A DNA stretch of 64,000 nt from Rhabdaerophilum calidifontis (GCF_008641065.1 NZ_VTRS01000001.1:682001-746000), one strand, 5' to 3'. Positions 9,867 to 19,290 are shown, counted from the first letter of the stretch. Notes: generated from the sequence alone by a model not told the origin. Made by a program: numbers and translations.

Positions 9867-10880
9867 TCAGGTGAAGCGGCGCGTGAGCGTCGCGATGATG
9901 CCGCCGATCGTCTCGCCGTCGGCGCGGGCGGCGAAGGAAAGCGCCATGCGGTGCTTGAGCACCGGCTCGGCCAGCGCCGCGACATCCTCGAGCGAGGGTG
10001 AGAGCCGGCCGTCGATCAGCGCGCGGGCGCGGATCGCGAGCATTAGCGCCTGGCTCGCGCGCGGACCGGGGCCCCAGACCAGCTTTTCTCCGAGCGGCGT
10101 GCCGGGCTCCGGCCGCGCCGAGCGGACGAGATCGATGATCGCGTCGACGATCTGGTCGCCCACCGGCAGGCGCCGGACAAGCCGCTGCGCGGCGAGGATG
10201 CCCTCGGCGGTGAACACCGCGCCGGCTTCGTTCGCCTCGGCGCCGGTGGTCTCGATCAGCATGCGGCGCTCGGCGTCGCGGTCGGGATAATCGACATCGA
10301 TCTGGAGCAGGAAGCGGTCGAGCTGCGCCTCGGGGAGGGGATAGGTGCCTTCCTGCTCGATCGGGTTCTGTGTCGCGAGCACGTGGAACGGCTTCGGCAG
10401 ATCATGCCGCTGACCGGCGATGGTGACGAAGCCTTCCTGCATCGCCTGAAGCAGCGCCGATTGCGTGCGGGGCGAGGCGCGGTTGATCTCGTCGGCCATG
10501 AGAAGCTCCGCGAAGACCGGGCCCTTGACGAAGCGGAAGGCGCGCTTGCCGGGGCTCGGCTCCTCGAGAATCTCGGTGCCGAGGATATCCGAGGGCATCA
10601 GGTCCGGCGTGAACTGGACGCGGCGGGCATCGAGCCCCAGCACGCGGCCCATGGTCTCGACCAGCTTGGTCTTGGCGAGGCCGGGAACGCCGACGAGCAG
10701 GGCATGGCCCCCGGCCAGCACGGTGACGAGCGCGTTCTCGATCACCCGCTCCTGGCCGAAGATCACCTTGCCGATCTCGGCGCGGGCACGAACCAGATGG
10801 GCGGCGGAATCCTCGGCCATGCGGACGAAAGAGGCGGCGAAATCGGCGGGTTCGCCCGCCGCACCCGATGTCTCGCGCAT
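9867..10880 (-). CDS. MoxR-family AAA ATPase
   Basis: A 337-residue AAA+ ATPase and the first gene of the leftward operon. Walker A is read as GVPGLAKTK near residue 60, Walker B as LLMADEINRASP near residue 125, and sensor 1 as LATQNPIEQEGTYPLPEAQL near residue 170. The C-terminal lid helix region starts around residue 265. MoxR proteins act as chaperones that remodel or insert metal cofactors into partner complexes, usually together with VWA proteins, which follow here in the operon. The gene is divergent from DUF1285 across 289 bases, where the operon promoter must lie. No signal peptide; cytoplasmic. Confidence 0.92.
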   Translation of the reverse strand: MRETSGAAGEPADFAASFVRMAEDSAAHLVRARAEIGKVIFGQERVIENALVTVLAGGHALLVGVPGLAKTKLVETMGRVLGLDARRVQFTPDLMPSDILGTEILEEPSPGKRAFRFVKGPVFAELLMADEINRASPRTQSALLQAMQEGFVTIAGQRHDLPKPFHVLATQNPIEQEGTYPLPEAQLDRFLLQIDVDYPDRDAERRMLIETTGAEANEAGAVFTAEGILAAQRLVRRLPVGDQIVDAIIDLVRSARPEPGTPLGEKLVWGPGPRASQALMLAIRARALIDGRLSPSLEDVAALAEPVLKHRMALSFAARADGETIGGIIATLTRRFT

Positions 10881-11169
10881 GTGGCACCATCCTTCCTCGA
10901 AGCCTGCCGCCGCGCCGCGCGCGCCGATTCAGCGTTAGTCTGGGGCGGCTCGCCGCCTTCGGCAATGCGCGAAGGCCGGACGGTCCCGGTTTCGCGCACA
11001 AGTTTTCGTGTGGCCGATCCGCGATGCCGCGCGGGCCGGGGCCGCAGGTGCAGTCGAGGGGTCAATCATGGCGGCGGCATGGCGGAAGGACCGGCGATGG
11101 ACGGCTCTTCCCCTCTTCTCCGGTCACGCCTAAATCTGAGAGGCCCGAAGATGACGGGCAGGAGCGGCA

Positions 11170-11727
11170 ATGGCGGGGTTCGAGCTTCCGAAGCATTTCC
11201 TGGACGCGGCGGCCGAGCATGCTGCGGGGCCGATGCCGCCGGTCGAACGCTGGAACCCGGCTTATTGCGGCGAGATCGACATGCGGATCGCGCGTGACGG
11301 CCGCTGGTTCTACATGGGCACGCCGATCAACCGCCCGGCGCTGGTGAAGCTTTTCGCCCGGGTGCTGCGCAAGGATCCCGAGCGTTACGTGCTGGTGACG
11401 CCGGTGGAGCGCGTCGGGATCATGGTCGAGGATGCGCCCTTCCTTGCCGTCGAGATGGCGCCGGTCGTGACGGATGCCGGCGAAAGCCTGGCGATCCGCA
11501 CCAATCTCGACGAGATCGTCATCGCGGGGGCGGAGCACCCGCTCCGGTTCATGGGCGAGGCGGATGGCGGGTTCAAACCCTATATCCGCGTGCGCGGCGA
11601 TCTCTGGGCGCGCTTCACGCGGGCGCTGGCGCTCGATCTCGCGGAGCGGATCGAGATCCGCGAGGGTCGCGCCGGGCTGAGTGCCGGCGGCGTCTTCTTT
11701 CCGCTCTCCGCGGAGGCGGCGGCATGA
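11170..11727 (+). CDS. DUF1285 domain protein
   Basis: A 185-residue protein of the uncharacterised DUF1285 family. Diagnostic segments are CGEIDMRIARDGRWFYMGTP (residues about 36-55), then VLRKDPERYVLVTPVE and VEDAPFLAVEM. The family is predicted to form a two-domain beta-rich fold of unknown function. It begins a tight rightward operon: its stop overlaps the start of the CoA pyrophosphatase gene by 4 bases. The same gene order (DUF1285, Nudix, DUF6111, cca) facing moxR is widespread in Hyphomicrobiales. Confidence 0.85.
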   Translation: MAGFELPKHFLDAAAEHAAGPMPPVERWNPAYCGEIDMRIARDGRWFYMGTPINRPALVKLFARVLRKDPERYVLVTPVERVGIMVEDAPFLAVEMAPVVTDAGESLAIRTNLDEIVIAGAEHPLRFMGEADGGFKPYIRVRGDLWARFTRALALDLAERIEIREGRAGLSAGGVFFPLSAEAAA

Positions 11728-12377
11728 GCGGCGCCGCGCGGGGCGCGGATGCGCCGGACCGGCTGACGCGGTTTCGCGCCGATGCCGCGCGGCTGCTGCT
11801 GCCCGCACCGGTCGCCGGCGCACCGGAACCGGCGCCGTTCGGCTGCCACGTGATCGCCGGCCTGCCGCTCGAGCCGGATTTCATCGCCCGCGCCAAGCCG
11901 GCAGCGGTGCTGTGTCCCGTCGTCGCGCGGCCGGGCGGCGCCACCATTCTGCTCACCGAGCGCGCGGCGCATCTGTCGAACCATGCCGGCCAGGTCGCGT
12001 TCCCCGGCGGGCGGATCGAACCCGGCGAGAGCGTGGCCGAGGCGGCGCTGCGCGAGGCGGAGGAGGAGATCGGCCTCGCGCGCGACCTGGTGACGCCGCT
12101 CGGCTATCTGCCGCCCTATTATTCCGGCACCGGCTACCGGATCGAGACGCTGGTGGCGCTCGTCGCGCCCGAGTTGGCGACGCGCCCCGATCCTGCCGAG
12201 GTGGCGCGGGTCTTCGAGGTGCCGCTCGGCGAGGCGCTCGATCTCGACCGCTACCGCACGGGCCGGATCTTCTTCCGCGGCCGCGAGCGGCAATTCTATA
12301 TCCTCGACCATCCCGGCGCGTATATCTGGGGCGTCACGGCGGGGATCATGCGCAGCCTCGCCGAGCGGATCGGCTGA
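11724..12377 (+). CDS. CoA pyrophosphatase-type Nudix hydrolase
   Basis: A 217-residue Nudix enzyme of the NUDT7/8-like CoA pyrophosphatase group, which cleaves coenzyme A or acyl-CoA to 4'-phosphopantetheine and 3',5'-ADP. The upstream motif LTERAAHLSNHAGQVAFPGG (about residues 75-95) matches the CoA-type signature LLTxRxxxLxxHxGQIxFPGG. It leads into the Nudix box, GRIEPGESVAEAALREAEEE. This pair of motifs makes the assignment more specific than for the Nudix protein at 2901. Overlaps DUF1285 by 4 bases and precedes the DUF6111 gene by 29 bases. Confidence 0.9.
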   Translation: MSGAARGADAPDRLTRFRADAARLLLPAPVAGAPEPAPFGCHVIAGLPLEPDFIARAKPAAVLCPVVARPGGATILLTERAAHLSNHAGQVAFPGGRIEPGESVAEAALREAEEEIGLARDLVTPLGYLPPYYSGTGYRIETLVALVAPELATRPDPAEVARVFEVPLGEALDLDRYRTGRIFFRGRERQFYILDHPGAYIWGVTAGIMRSLAERIG

Positions 12378-12406
12378 GGCGGCGGCCCGACACGGAACGG
12401 AAAGCG

Positions 12407-12670
12407 ATGGCACGCATCATCTTCGAACTGGCGGGGTTCTTCCTCCTTCCCTTCCTCTCTTACGCGGCATTCCTCATCTGGCAGGAGCGCCATCCGCGCG
12501 CGGCGCGGGCGATCCTCAAGGCGCGGGCGCTCCAGATCCAGTCGCTTATCGGGCTGGTGCTGGTCGTGCTGGCGCTGATCGCCTTCGCGCTCACCGACGA
12601 GCACCGGACCGGCGGCTATGCGCCGGCGGTGTTCCGCGACGGCCGGCTCATTCCGGGGCGGATCGAGTGA
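12407..12670 (+). CDS. DUF6111 small membrane protein
   Basis: An 87-residue protein with two predicted membrane helices: IIFELAGFFLLPFLSYAAFL near residues 4-23 and LIGLVLVVLALIAFALT near residues 46-62. A short soluble tail (GGYAPAVFRDGRLIPGRIE) follows. The tail and size match the DUF6111 family of alphaproteobacteria, which is uncharacterised and nearly always sits between the Nudix and cca genes. The stop overlaps the cca GTG start in a GTGA arrangement, suggesting translational coupling. A GGAA run precedes the ATG. Confidence 0.8.
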   Translation: MARIIFELAGFFLLPFLSYAAFLIWQERHPRAARAILKARALQIQSLIGLVLVVLALIAFALTDEHRTGGYAPAVFRDGRLIPGRIE

Positions 12671-13866
12671 CGCGCGCGGCCGGCCCGGCGTTGCTGCTCG
12701 ACGATCCGCCGGTCGCGGCCCTGCTCGCGCTGCTCAACCCGCCCGGCGAGGAGACGCGGATCGTCGGCGGCGCGCTGCGCAACGCGCTGCTCGGCCTGCC
12801 GGTCGCCGATATCGATTTCGCGACCACGCTGCCGCCGCCGCAGACCATGCGGCGCGCGGCGGCGGCCGGATGGCAGGCGGTTCCGACCGGGATCGAGCAT
12901 GGCACCGTGACGCTGGTCCACGCCGGCAGGGCCTTCGAGGTGACGACCCTGCGCGCCGATATCGATACCGACGGGCGGCGCGCCACGGTGCGGTTCGGGC
13001 GCGATTTCCGCGAGGATGCCGCACGGCGGGATTTCACCATCAACGCGCTGTCGATGGGGCCGGACGGCGTGCTCCACGATTATTTCGGCGGCCGGGACGA
13101 TCTTGCGGCGGCGCGCGTGCGGTTCATCGGTGATCCGGATCAGCGCATCCGCGAGGATTACCTGCGCGCGCTGCGGCTGCTGCGGTTCAGCGCCGCCTAT
13201 GGCGGCGGGCGGCTTGATGCGGAGGGCTTCGCCGCCGTTCTTCGCAATCGGGCCGGGCTTGCGCGACTGTCGCGCGAACGCGTCCGGCAGGAATTGCTGA
13301 AGCTGCTTGCGGCACCGCATGCCGGCGCGGTGCTGGCGGCGGCCGAGGCGGAGGGGCTCATCGCCGAACTGATCGGCACGGCGACGGATCCGGCGCGGTT
13401 CGCGCGTGCCGTGGCTCTGGCTGCTGAGACCGGCGTCACACTCGGCGCCATCGCGCGGCTCGCGGCGCTGTGCGGCGGCGCGGCCGGGAATTGGCAGGCG
13501 CGGCTGCGACTTTCCAACGCCGAAATCGCGACCCTGCGCGCGTTCGGCACCGCGCTCGCCGCGCCCGACGGGGCGCCCCGCCTCCTTGCCTATCGCCACG
13601 GCGCGCAGGCCGCGGAGGCCTTGGTGCTTCGCGTCGCCACGGGGCGGGACGGCGCGGACGGGCTCGCGGAACGGCTTGTGGAAGCGGCGCAGCCGGCGCC
13701 CCGCTTCCGGATCACCGGCGCCGATCTCCTCGCGGCCGGGCTGGCGCCGGGCCCCGAGATCGGGCGGATGCTGGCGGAGATCGAGGCCGGCTGGATCGCT
13801 GCCGGCCTTCCGGATTCTCTGCCCGCCCAGCGCGCGCTGCTCGAGGCGCGGCTCGCGGCGGGGTGA
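12667..13866 (+). CDS. cca: CCA tRNA nucleotidyltransferase
   Basis: A 399-residue class II nucleotidyltransferase that adds or repairs the 3' CCA of tRNA. The catalytic head contains VGGALRNALLG then VADIDFATT (GG, then DxD; residues about 32-55). The RRxDFTIN motif is read as ARRDFTINAL near residue 120. The template motif is recognisable as DPDQRIREDYLRALRLLRFS near residue 155. The shorter C-terminal region resembles alphaproteobacterial CCA enzymes without an HD domain. The start is GTG, overlapping the preceding stop. It converges with the YodC-like gene, with 6 bases between stops. Confidence 0.92.
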   Translation: MTRAAGPALLLDDPPVAALLALLNPPGEETRIVGGALRNALLGLPVADIDFATTLPPPQTMRRAAAAGWQAVPTGIEHGTVTLVHAGRAFEVTTLRADIDTDGRRATVRFGRDFREDAARRDFTINALSMGPDGVLHDYFGGRDDLAAARVRFIGDPDQRIREDYLRALRLLRFSAAYGGGRLDAEGFAAVLRNRAGLARLSRERVRQELLKLLAAPHAGAVLAAAEAEGLIAELIGTATDPARFARAVALAAETGVTLGAIARLAALCGGAAGNWQARLRLSNAEIATLRAFGTALAAPDGAPRLLAYRHGAQAAEALVLRVATGRDGADGLAERLVEAAQPAPRFRITGADLLAAGLAPGPEIGRMLAEIEAGWIAAGLPDSLPAQRALLEARLAAG

Positions 13867-13872
13867 GCCGGC

Positions 13873-14079
13873 TCAATCCTCGTCGTCGTCCTCATCCTCG
13901 TCGCCGGTCTCGGCTTCCTCGAACTCGACCGGCTCGAGGCAGACCGCCGGCAGCATGTCGCGGCGGAAGGTCTCGCTCGCCTCGGCGAACCAGAGGCATT
14001 CGACCTGATCGCCAAGCGCGATCACGGTCATCGCCGGACCACCGGATTTCACCTGCACCACATCGCCGATCTTGAACAT
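13873..14079 (-). CDS. YodC/DUF2158 family small protein with acidic tail
   Basis: A 68-residue protein. The first half matches DUF2158 (YodC): FKIGDVVQVKSGGPAMTVI followed by QVECLWF, a small SH3-like barrel. The last 15 residues are almost all Asp and Glu (GDEDEDDDED), an unusual acidic tail. The function is unknown. The ATG at 14079 is preceded by GGGAGACAGGC. It lies downstream of hemF on the same strand, past a putative terminator, so it is probably transcribed independently. Confidence 0.78.
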   Translation of the reverse strand: MFKIGDVVQVKSGGPAMTVIALGDQVECLWFAEASETFRRDMLPAVCLEPVEFEEAETGDEDEDDDED

Positions 14080-14130
14080 GCCTGTCTCCCTCGCTGGCGG
14101 GGCAGAGCTAGCGGGCGTGGATGACAGCCG

Positions 14131-14160
14131 TAAAACGGAGCCGCCGAAGCAAAGCGGCGG
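14131..14160 (-). terminator. Putative intrinsic terminator after hemF
   Basis: On the reverse strand, 2 bases after the hemF stop, there is a 6-bp stem CCGCCG/CGGCGG (14155-14160 with 14141-14146) with an 8-base loop. A TTTT run follows about 4 bases beyond. The stem is short and the U-tract is brief, so it may be only partly effective. Confidence 0.45.
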
Positions 14161-14162
14161 GG

Positions 14163-15059
14163 TCACGGCCAGCGCACGCTCGGCGGCATCGAGGAGAGGA
14201 TCGATTCGACATTGCCGCCGGTCTTCAGTCCGAAGATGGTGCCGCGATCGTAAAGCAGGTTGAACTCGACATAGCGCCCGCGCCGCACCTGCTGCTCGTG
14301 CCTGTCGGCTTCGCGCCAGGGCGTGGCGAGGTTCGCTTCGAGGATCGCGGGGTAGACGGCGAGGAAGGCCTCGCCCACCGCACGCGTGAAGGCGAAATCG
14401 GCCTCCCAATCGCCGGAATCGACATAATCGTAGAAAATGCCGCCGATGCCGCGCGGCTCGTTGCGATGCTTGAGGAAGAAATATTCGTCGCACCAGGCCT
14501 TGTAGCGGGCGTAATCCCGGCCATGCGCGAGACAGGGCGCGCGCATCGCGGCGTGAAAGCGCAGACTGTCCGGATCTTCCTGGATGCGGCGCCGGTCGAG
14601 CATGGGGGTGAGGTCGGCGCCGCCGCCGAACCACGCCTTGGAGGTCACCACGAAGCGCGTGTTCATATGCACGGTCGGGGCGTTCGGGTTCCAGGGATGG
14701 GCGATCAGCGAGATGCCGGCGGCGGCGAAGCGGGGATCCTCGGCGGCGCCGGGGATCTGGCCCGCGAATTCCGGCGCGAAGCTGCCGTGGACATGGCTCA
14801 CATGCACGCCCGCCTTCTCGAAGACCCGGCCGCGCAGCATCCCCGTCCGGCCGCCGCCGCCGGGCGCACCGTCATGGTTCTCGCGGGTCCATTCCCGGCG
14901 CTCGGCGCGGCCGGGAAGCGCCGCCTCGGGGAAGAACGGGCCGGTGGCGGCGGCCTCGATCGCCTCGAAAGCGGCGAGGATGCGGTCCTGCAGGGTGAGG
15001 AACCATTCGGCGGCGCGCGCGCGGCGGTGATTTGTCTCGGGATCGTCAAGGAAGGGCAT
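14163..15059 (-). CDS. hemF: Oxygen-dependent coproporphyrinogen III oxidase
   Basis: A 298-residue enzyme that decarboxylates coproporphyrinogen III to protoporphyrinogen IX using oxygen, in haem synthesis. Recognisable family blocks are [19 protein letters not shown] (residues about 66-85), [16 protein letters not shown] (about 120), [11 protein letters not shown] and [14 protein letters not shown]. The C-terminus [20 protein letters not shown] is typical. Start chosen at 15059, where AGGA lies 8 bases upstream; an ATG at 15068 is within that ribosome site. The 5' end overlaps the end of trmL by 14 bases, so the two are translationally close. Being next to petABC is sensible because cytochromes require haem. 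Confidence 0.95.
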   Translation of the reverse strand: MPFLDDPETNHRRARAAEWFLTLQDRILAAFEAIEAAATGPFFPEAALPGRAERREWTRENHDGAPGGGGRTGMLRGRVFEKAGVHVSHVHGSFAPEFAGQIPGAAEDPRFAAAGISLIAHPWNPNAPTVHMNTRFVVTSKAWFGGGADLTPMLDRRRIQEDPDSLRFHAAMRAPCLAHGRDYARYKAWCDEYFFLKHRNEPRGIGGIFYDYVDSGDWEADFAFTRAVGEAFLAVYPAILEANLATPWREADRHEQQVRRGRYVEFNLLYDRGTIFGLKTGGNVESILSSMPPSVRWP

Positions 15060-15597
15060 GGGGGGCATCCTGCTGCGGGAAATCCGGCCGGGCCGGTTCG
15101 GGGGGCGCGGGAAAGGCGTCGAGCTGGCGCAGGGCCTCGCCGAGGATCATCGCCCCGGCGACCGCCACATTGAGCGAGCGCAGTCCGGCGCGGAGCGGAA
15201 TCGCGATCCGCGCTGCGGCGGCCGCATGAACCGCAGCCGTGGCGCCGGCGGATTCACGCCCGAGCATCACGATGTCGCCGGGCCGGAAGACGAAGGCATG
15301 GTGCGCGATCGCGCCGCGCGTGGTCGCAAGCACCAGCCGCAGCCCGGCCCGGCGGCGGAATTCCTCGAAATGCGCGAAGGAGAGATGGCGCGTCAGGCTG
15401 AGATGGCGGAGATAATCGAGCCCGGCCCGGCGCAGATTACGGTCGCTCGCATCGAAGCCCGCCGGCTCGACGAGATCGACCGGAACGCCGAGGCAGGCGG
15501 CGAGGCGGAACAGGGTTCCGGCGTTCTGCGGGATATCCGGCTCGAATAGCGCCAGCCGCAGGGGCGGCGCGGCGGCGTTCTCCTGAGGATCGACCAT
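15046..15597 (-). CDS. trmL: tRNA (cytidine/uridine(34)-2'-O)-methyltransferase TrmL
   Basis: A 183-residue SPOUT methyltransferase that 2'-O-methylates the wobble base of leucine tRNAs. The N-terminus [20 protein letters not shown] (about residues 16-35) is the TrmL/TrmH motif 1. VMLGRESAG (about 115) and [19 protein letters not shown] (about 142-160) are motifs 2 and 3 of the trefoil-knot SAM site. The length is slightly above the usual 155 because of N- and C-terminal tails. First gene of a two-gene leftward unit with hemF, and divergent from petA across 280 bases. Confidence 0.9.
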   Translation of the reverse strand: MVDPQENAAAPPLRLALFEPDIPQNAGTLFRLAACLGVPVDLVEPAGFDASDRNLRRAGLDYLRHLSLTRHLSFAHFEEFRRRAGLRLVLATTRGAIAHHAFVFRPGDIVMLGRESAGATAAVHAAAAARIAIPLRAGLRSLNVAVAGAMILGEALRQLDAFPAPPEPARPDFPQQDAPHALP

Positions 15598-15877
15598 GGA
15601 TGCAGGCTCTAGCCGCCCGGAAGGGGATGGACAAGCGTCGATCTCGATGTCATTGACCGGTTTGATCAGGGTGCGCGCATGCCTGCGGGTCTGCCGGCGT
15701 GCCTGTGCCCGTGAGCAGGGGGTTCAGAGCCAGGGCGCGGGGCTCGCGCAGCGGCTGCCGGATTGCGCCGGGCGACTTCGCGTCGCATTGCAGCGCGGCG
15801 TGGTTGTGCGCAACTGACACAGGCCGGGTCCGGCTTTCCGCCGGGCGCGGCCCGAACGATGAGGAAGGACATTGGAC

Positions 15878-16417
15878 GTGGCCGAGCATTCGATGAGCGA
15901 ACCGAACCGCCGGGATTTCCTGTTCCTTGCCACCGGTGCGGCCGGCGCGGTCGCCGGCGGCGCGGCGGTCTGGCCGCTGATCTCGCAGATGTGGCCCGAT
16001 GCCTCGACGATCGCGGCGGGCGCGCCCGTCGAGGTCGATCTCGCGCCGGTGGGCGAGGGCAAGGCGATCACGCTGAAATGGCGCGGCAAGCCTATCTTTG
16101 TCCGCCACCGCACGGCGAAGGAGATCGAGGAATCGCGGAAGGACGATGCGGCGCTGACGATCGACAAGCAGCCGGATTCCGCGCGCGTCAAATCCTTCGA
16201 GGGCAAGCCGCAGGACAAATGGATCGTCGTCTACGGCAATTGCACCCATCTCGGCTGCGTGCCGATCGGCTTCTCGGGCGATTATAACGGCTGGTACTGC
16301 CCCTGCCACGGCTCGCATTACGACAATGCCGGGCGCATCCGCAAAGGGCCGGCGCCGCGCAATCTCGACATTCCGGACTTCGCCTTCCTGTCCGAATCGA
16401 AGATCCGCATCGGCTGA
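15878..16417 (+). CDS. petA: Ubiquinol-cytochrome c reductase Rieske iron-sulfur subunit
   Basis: A 179-residue Rieske [2Fe-2S] subunit of the cytochrome bc1 complex. A twin-arginine export motif RRDFLFLATG near residue 11 precedes the single membrane anchor (GAVAGGAAVWPLIS). The cluster-binding motifs are CTHLGC and CPCHGSHYD near residues 127-150. The start is ambiguous: TTG 15872, GTG 15878 and ATG 15893 are in frame. GTG is chosen because AGGAAGG lies 9 bases upstream and homologues begin MAExx. First gene of petABC; 20 bases to petB. Confidence 0.95.
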   Translation: MAEHSMSEPNRRDFLFLATGAAGAVAGGAAVWPLISQMWPDASTIAAGAPVEVDLAPVGEGKAITLKWRGKPIFVRHRTAKEIEESRKDDAALTIDKQPDSARVKSFEGKPQDKWIVVYGNCTHLGCVPIGFSGDYNGWYCPCHGSHYDNAGRIRKGPAPRNLDIPDFAFLSESKIRIG

Positions 16418-16437
16418 TTTCAAGGTGAGAATGAAGA

Positions 16438-17739
16438 ATGGCTGAGCATCACTCCACCTATGTGCCGAAGACCGGCATCGAGCGCTGGCTCGACGCGCGG
16501 CTGCCGATCGTCCGGCTCATGCACGATTCGGCGGTCTCCTATCCGGTCCCGCGCAACCTCAACTATTTCTGGACCTTCGGCGGCATCCTGATGTTCATGC
16601 TGGTCGCGCAGATCGTGACCGGCATCGTGCTCGTGATGCATTACACGCCGCATGTCGATTTCGCGTTCCAGTCGGTCGAGCATATTATGCGCGACGTCAA
16701 TTACGGCTGGCTGATGCGCTACATGCATGCCAACGGCGCCTCGATGTTCTTCATCGCGGTCTACATCCACATCTTCCGCGGCATGTATTACGGCTCCTAC
16801 AAGGCGCCGCGCGAGGTGCTGTGGATCCTTGGCGTCGTGATCTTCCTCTTGATGATGGCGACGGCCTTCATGGGTTATGTTCTGCCCTGGGGGCAGATGT
16901 CGTTCTGGGGCGCCACGGTCATCACCAACCTGTTCTCGGCGGTGCCGGGGATCGGCGAGACCATCGTCACCTGGCTCTGGGGCGGCTATTCGGTCGACAA
17001 TCCGACCCTCAACCGCTTCTTCTCGCTGCATTACCTGCTGCCCTTCATGATTTTCGGCGTGGTGATCCTCCATGTGTGGGCGCTGCATCATGTCGGCCAG
17101 AACAATCCGTCTGGCGTCGAGGTGAAGAACTACGCCAAGGACACGGTTCCCTTCACGCCCTATGCGACCGTGAAGGATCTGTTCGCGATGGTGTGCTTCA
17201 TCATGGTGTTCGCGTGGTTCGTGTTCTACCATCCGAACTTCCTCGGCCATGCCGACAATTACATCCCGGCCGATCCGCTGAAGACGCCGGCGCATATCGT
17301 GCCGGAATGGTATTTCCTGCCCTTCTACGGCATCCTGCGCGCGATCCCCGACAAGCTCGGCGGCGTTATCGCCATGTTCGCCTCGATCGCGGTGCTCGCC
17401 TTCCTGCCCTGGCTCGATACCTCGAAGGTCAAATCGGGGCGCTACCGGCCGATCTTCCGGATCTGCTTCTGGACCTTCGTGGTCGTTTCGGTTCTGCTTG
17501 GCTATACCGGGTCGCAGCCGACCGACAAGGCGGTGCTCATGCTCGGCGGGCGCACCGTTCTCGACATGGTCGGCTTTGGCCAGATCCTCACCGTGATCTA
17601 TTTCGCGTATTTCTTCGTGGCGTTGCCGCTGCTCGGCCTGTTCGAGAAGCCACAGCCGCAGCCGGCTTCGATCGCGGATTCGGTTCTCGGCGGGGGGCTC
17701 GCGGTTCCGGCCGGGGCGCATGCTGCGCCGCAGAAGTGA
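16438..17739 (+). CDS. petB: Ubiquinol-cytochrome c reductase cytochrome b
   Basis: A 433-residue, full-length cytochrome b that carries haems bL and bH and the quinol sites of complex III. The Q-outer loop motif PEWY appears in [19 protein letters not shown] near residue 290. Paired haem histidines are visible in VMHYTPH and [17 protein letters not shown] in the second helix, and in [10 protein letters not shown] and [12 protein letters not shown] in the fourth. Eight or so membrane helices run from residue 38 to 425. The C-terminal extension ([15 protein letters not shown]) is typical of alphaproteobacteria. The gene is separate from cytochrome c1, not fused as in Bradyrhizobium. Confidence 0.97.
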   Translation: MAEHHSTYVPKTGIERWLDARLPIVRLMHDSAVSYPVPRNLNYFWTFGGILMFMLVAQIVTGIVLVMHYTPHVDFAFQSVEHIMRDVNYGWLMRYMHANGASMFFIAVYIHIFRGMYYGSYKAPREVLWILGVVIFLLMMATAFMGYVLPWGQMSFWGATVITNLFSAVPGIGETIVTWLWGGYSVDNPTLNRFFSLHYLLPFMIFGVVILHVWALHHVGQNNPSGVEVKNYAKDTVPFTPYATVKDLFAMVCFIMVFAWFVFYHPNFLGHADNYIPADPLKTPAHIVPEWYFLPFYGILRAIPDKLGGVIAMFASIAVLAFLPWLDTSKVKSGRYRPIFRICFWTFVVVSVLLGYTGSQPTDKAVLMLGGRTVLDMVGFGQILTVIYFAYFFVALPLLGLFEKPQPQPASIADSVLGGGLAVPAGAHAAPQK

Positions 17740-17766
17740 CGGATGGGACAGCAAGGAATGATTATC

Positions 17767-18633
17767 ATGACCAAATCCTCACGTCCCGCCCTGCTCGGCG
17801 CGATCCTGGCGCTGGGGCTCGGCCTGCCGGCGCTTGCCGCAGGCGGTGCGGAGCATCCGCCGGCGCAGAAATGGAGCTTCGCGGGGCCGTTCGGCACCTA
17901 TGATCGCGCCCAGCTCCAGCGCGGCTTCAAGATCTACCGCGAGGTCTGCGCCGCCTGCCACGGGCTCGAGAAGCTCTCGTTCCGCAATCTCGTGCAGGCC
18001 GGCGGGCCGCAATTCTCCGTCGGGCAGATCCAGACGCTTGCCGCCGAATACAAGATCCAGGACGGCCCGAACGAATCCGGCGAGATGTTCGAGCGGCCGG
18101 GCCGGCTCGCAGACCGGTTCCCGAAGCCGTTCCCGAACCCGGAGGCCGCCAAGGCCGCGAATAACGGCGCGGTTCCGCCGGATTTCTCGGTCATCGCCAA
18201 GGCCCGCACCTATGAGCGCGGCTTCCCGCTCTATCTCTTCGACATCGTGACCCAGTATCAGGAGCAGGGCGTCGATTACATCACGGCGCTGCTGACCGGC
18301 TACGAGCCGGCGCCCGCGGGCGTGACGGTCGAACCGGGCCTGCACTGGAACAAGTATTTCCCCGGCAACAAGATCGCGATGGCCAATCCGCTGGTCGCCC
18401 TGTTCGATGATGCCGGCAAGCCGCAGGATCCGGGCTTCTACACCGACGGCACGCCACTGACGCGCGAGCAGGTGGCGCGCGATCTCTCCGCCTTCCTCAT
18501 GTGGGTGGCCGAGCCGCATCTCGAGGAACGCAAGCGGATCGGCGCCCGGGTGATGCTCTGGCTGCTGCTGCTCGCGGGGCTTCTGTATTTCACCAAGAAG
18601 AAGATCTGGGCCCGGGTCGAGGGCGCGCATTGA
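17767..18633 (+). CDS. petC: Ubiquinol-cytochrome c reductase cytochrome c1
   Basis: A 288-residue cytochrome c1. An N-terminal signal peptide (PALLGAILALGLGLPALA) leads into the periplasmic domain. The haem c motif CAACH is at about residues 61-65, and a C-terminal anchor (VMLWLLLLAGLLYFTKKK) closes the protein. Three in-frame ATGs occur at 17743, 17758 and 17767. I use 17767 because AAGGA lies 9 bases upstream and the signal peptide then starts correctly. Last gene of petABC, followed by a strong intrinsic terminator at 18655. Confidence 0.95.
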   Translation: MTKSSRPALLGAILALGLGLPALAAGGAEHPPAQKWSFAGPFGTYDRAQLQRGFKIYREVCAACHGLEKLSFRNLVQAGGPQFSVGQIQTLAAEYKIQDGPNESGEMFERPGRLADRFPKPFPNPEAAKAANNGAVPPDFSVIAKARTYERGFPLYLFDIVTQYQEQGVDYITALLTGYEPAPAGVTVEPGLHWNKYFPGNKIAMANPLVALFDDAGKPQDPGFYTDGTPLTREQVARDLSAFLMWVAEPHLEERKRIGARVMLWLLLLAGLLYFTKKKIWARVEGAH

Positions 18634-18654
18634 GCATCCGCCCGCGTGGCGCTG

Positions 18655-18677
18655 AAGGGGCCTCCGGGCCCCTTTTT
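18655..18677 (+). terminator. Intrinsic terminator after petABC
   Basis: A stem of AAGGGGCC/GGCCCCTT with a 4-base loop (TCCG), ending in a run of five T residues, lies 22 bases after the petC stop. It separates petABC from apt. Confidence 0.85.
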
Positions 18678-18759
18678 CGTTGCGCCGCGCGCGATCTCCC
18701 GCTTAGTCTGCGCCGGATTCGGGCATGTCGCCCGCGGGGAGCGAGGACCGGCCGAGACG

Positions 18760-19290
18760 ATGGATTTTCTGCGCGACACGATCCGCACGATTCCGGATTA
18801 CCCCAGGCCCGGCATCCAGTTCCGCGACATCTCGACCCTGCTCGGTAATCCGCGCGCCTTCCGCCGTGCGGTGGACGAGCTGGTGCAGCCCTATGCCGGC
18901 GCGCGGATCGACAAGGTTGCCGGCATCGAGGCGCGCGGATTCATCCTCGGCGGGGCGGTTGCGCATCAGCTCTCCTGCGGCTTCGTGCCGATCCGCAAGA
19001 AGGGCAAGCTGCCGCACGAAACCGTCTCGATCTCCTACGCGCTCGAATACGGCACCGACGAGATGGAGATCCATCTCGACGCCGCAGCGAGGGGGGAGCG
19101 CGTCATCCTGGTCGATGATCTGATCGCAACCGGCGGCACCGCGACGGCGGCGGTGCGGCTGCTCCAGCAATTGGGCGCCGAGGTGGCTGCCGCCTGCTTC
19201 GTCGTCGATCTGCCAGATCTCGGGGGGCGGGCGCGGATCGAGGCGCTCGGCGTGCCGGTGCGCACGCTCGTCGCCTTCGCGGGGCATTGA
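18760..19290 (+). CDS. apt: Adenine phosphoribosyltransferase
   Basis: A 176-residue enzyme that converts adenine and PRPP to AMP in purine salvage. The PRPP-binding loop is read as [14 protein letters not shown] near residues 118-131. The N-terminus [18 protein letters not shown] is diagnostic of Apt, and [15 protein letters not shown] lies near residue 55. Start set at 18760; the longer frame from 18646 runs through the petC terminator and adds no family sequence. It follows the terminator, so it needs its own promoter within 18678-18759. Confidence 0.93.
   Translation: MDFLRDTIRTIPDYPRPGIQFRDISTLLGNPRAFRRAVDELVQPYAGARIDKVAGIEARGFILGGAVAHQLSCGFVPIRKKGKLPHETVSISYALEYGTDEMEIHLDAAARGERVILVDDLIATGGTATAAVRLLQQLGAEVAAACFVVDLPDLGGRARIEALGVPVRTLVAFAGH

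Noticed and set aside
6875-9874. A 999-codon rightward open frame
   Set aside because: Antisense to the DUF4159 and DUF58 genes; low-complexity composition and no motifs.
11069-11134. A 21-codon frame before DUF1285
   Set aside because: Weak GAGGGG upstream but no hydrophobic or conserved pattern; not distinguishable from chance.
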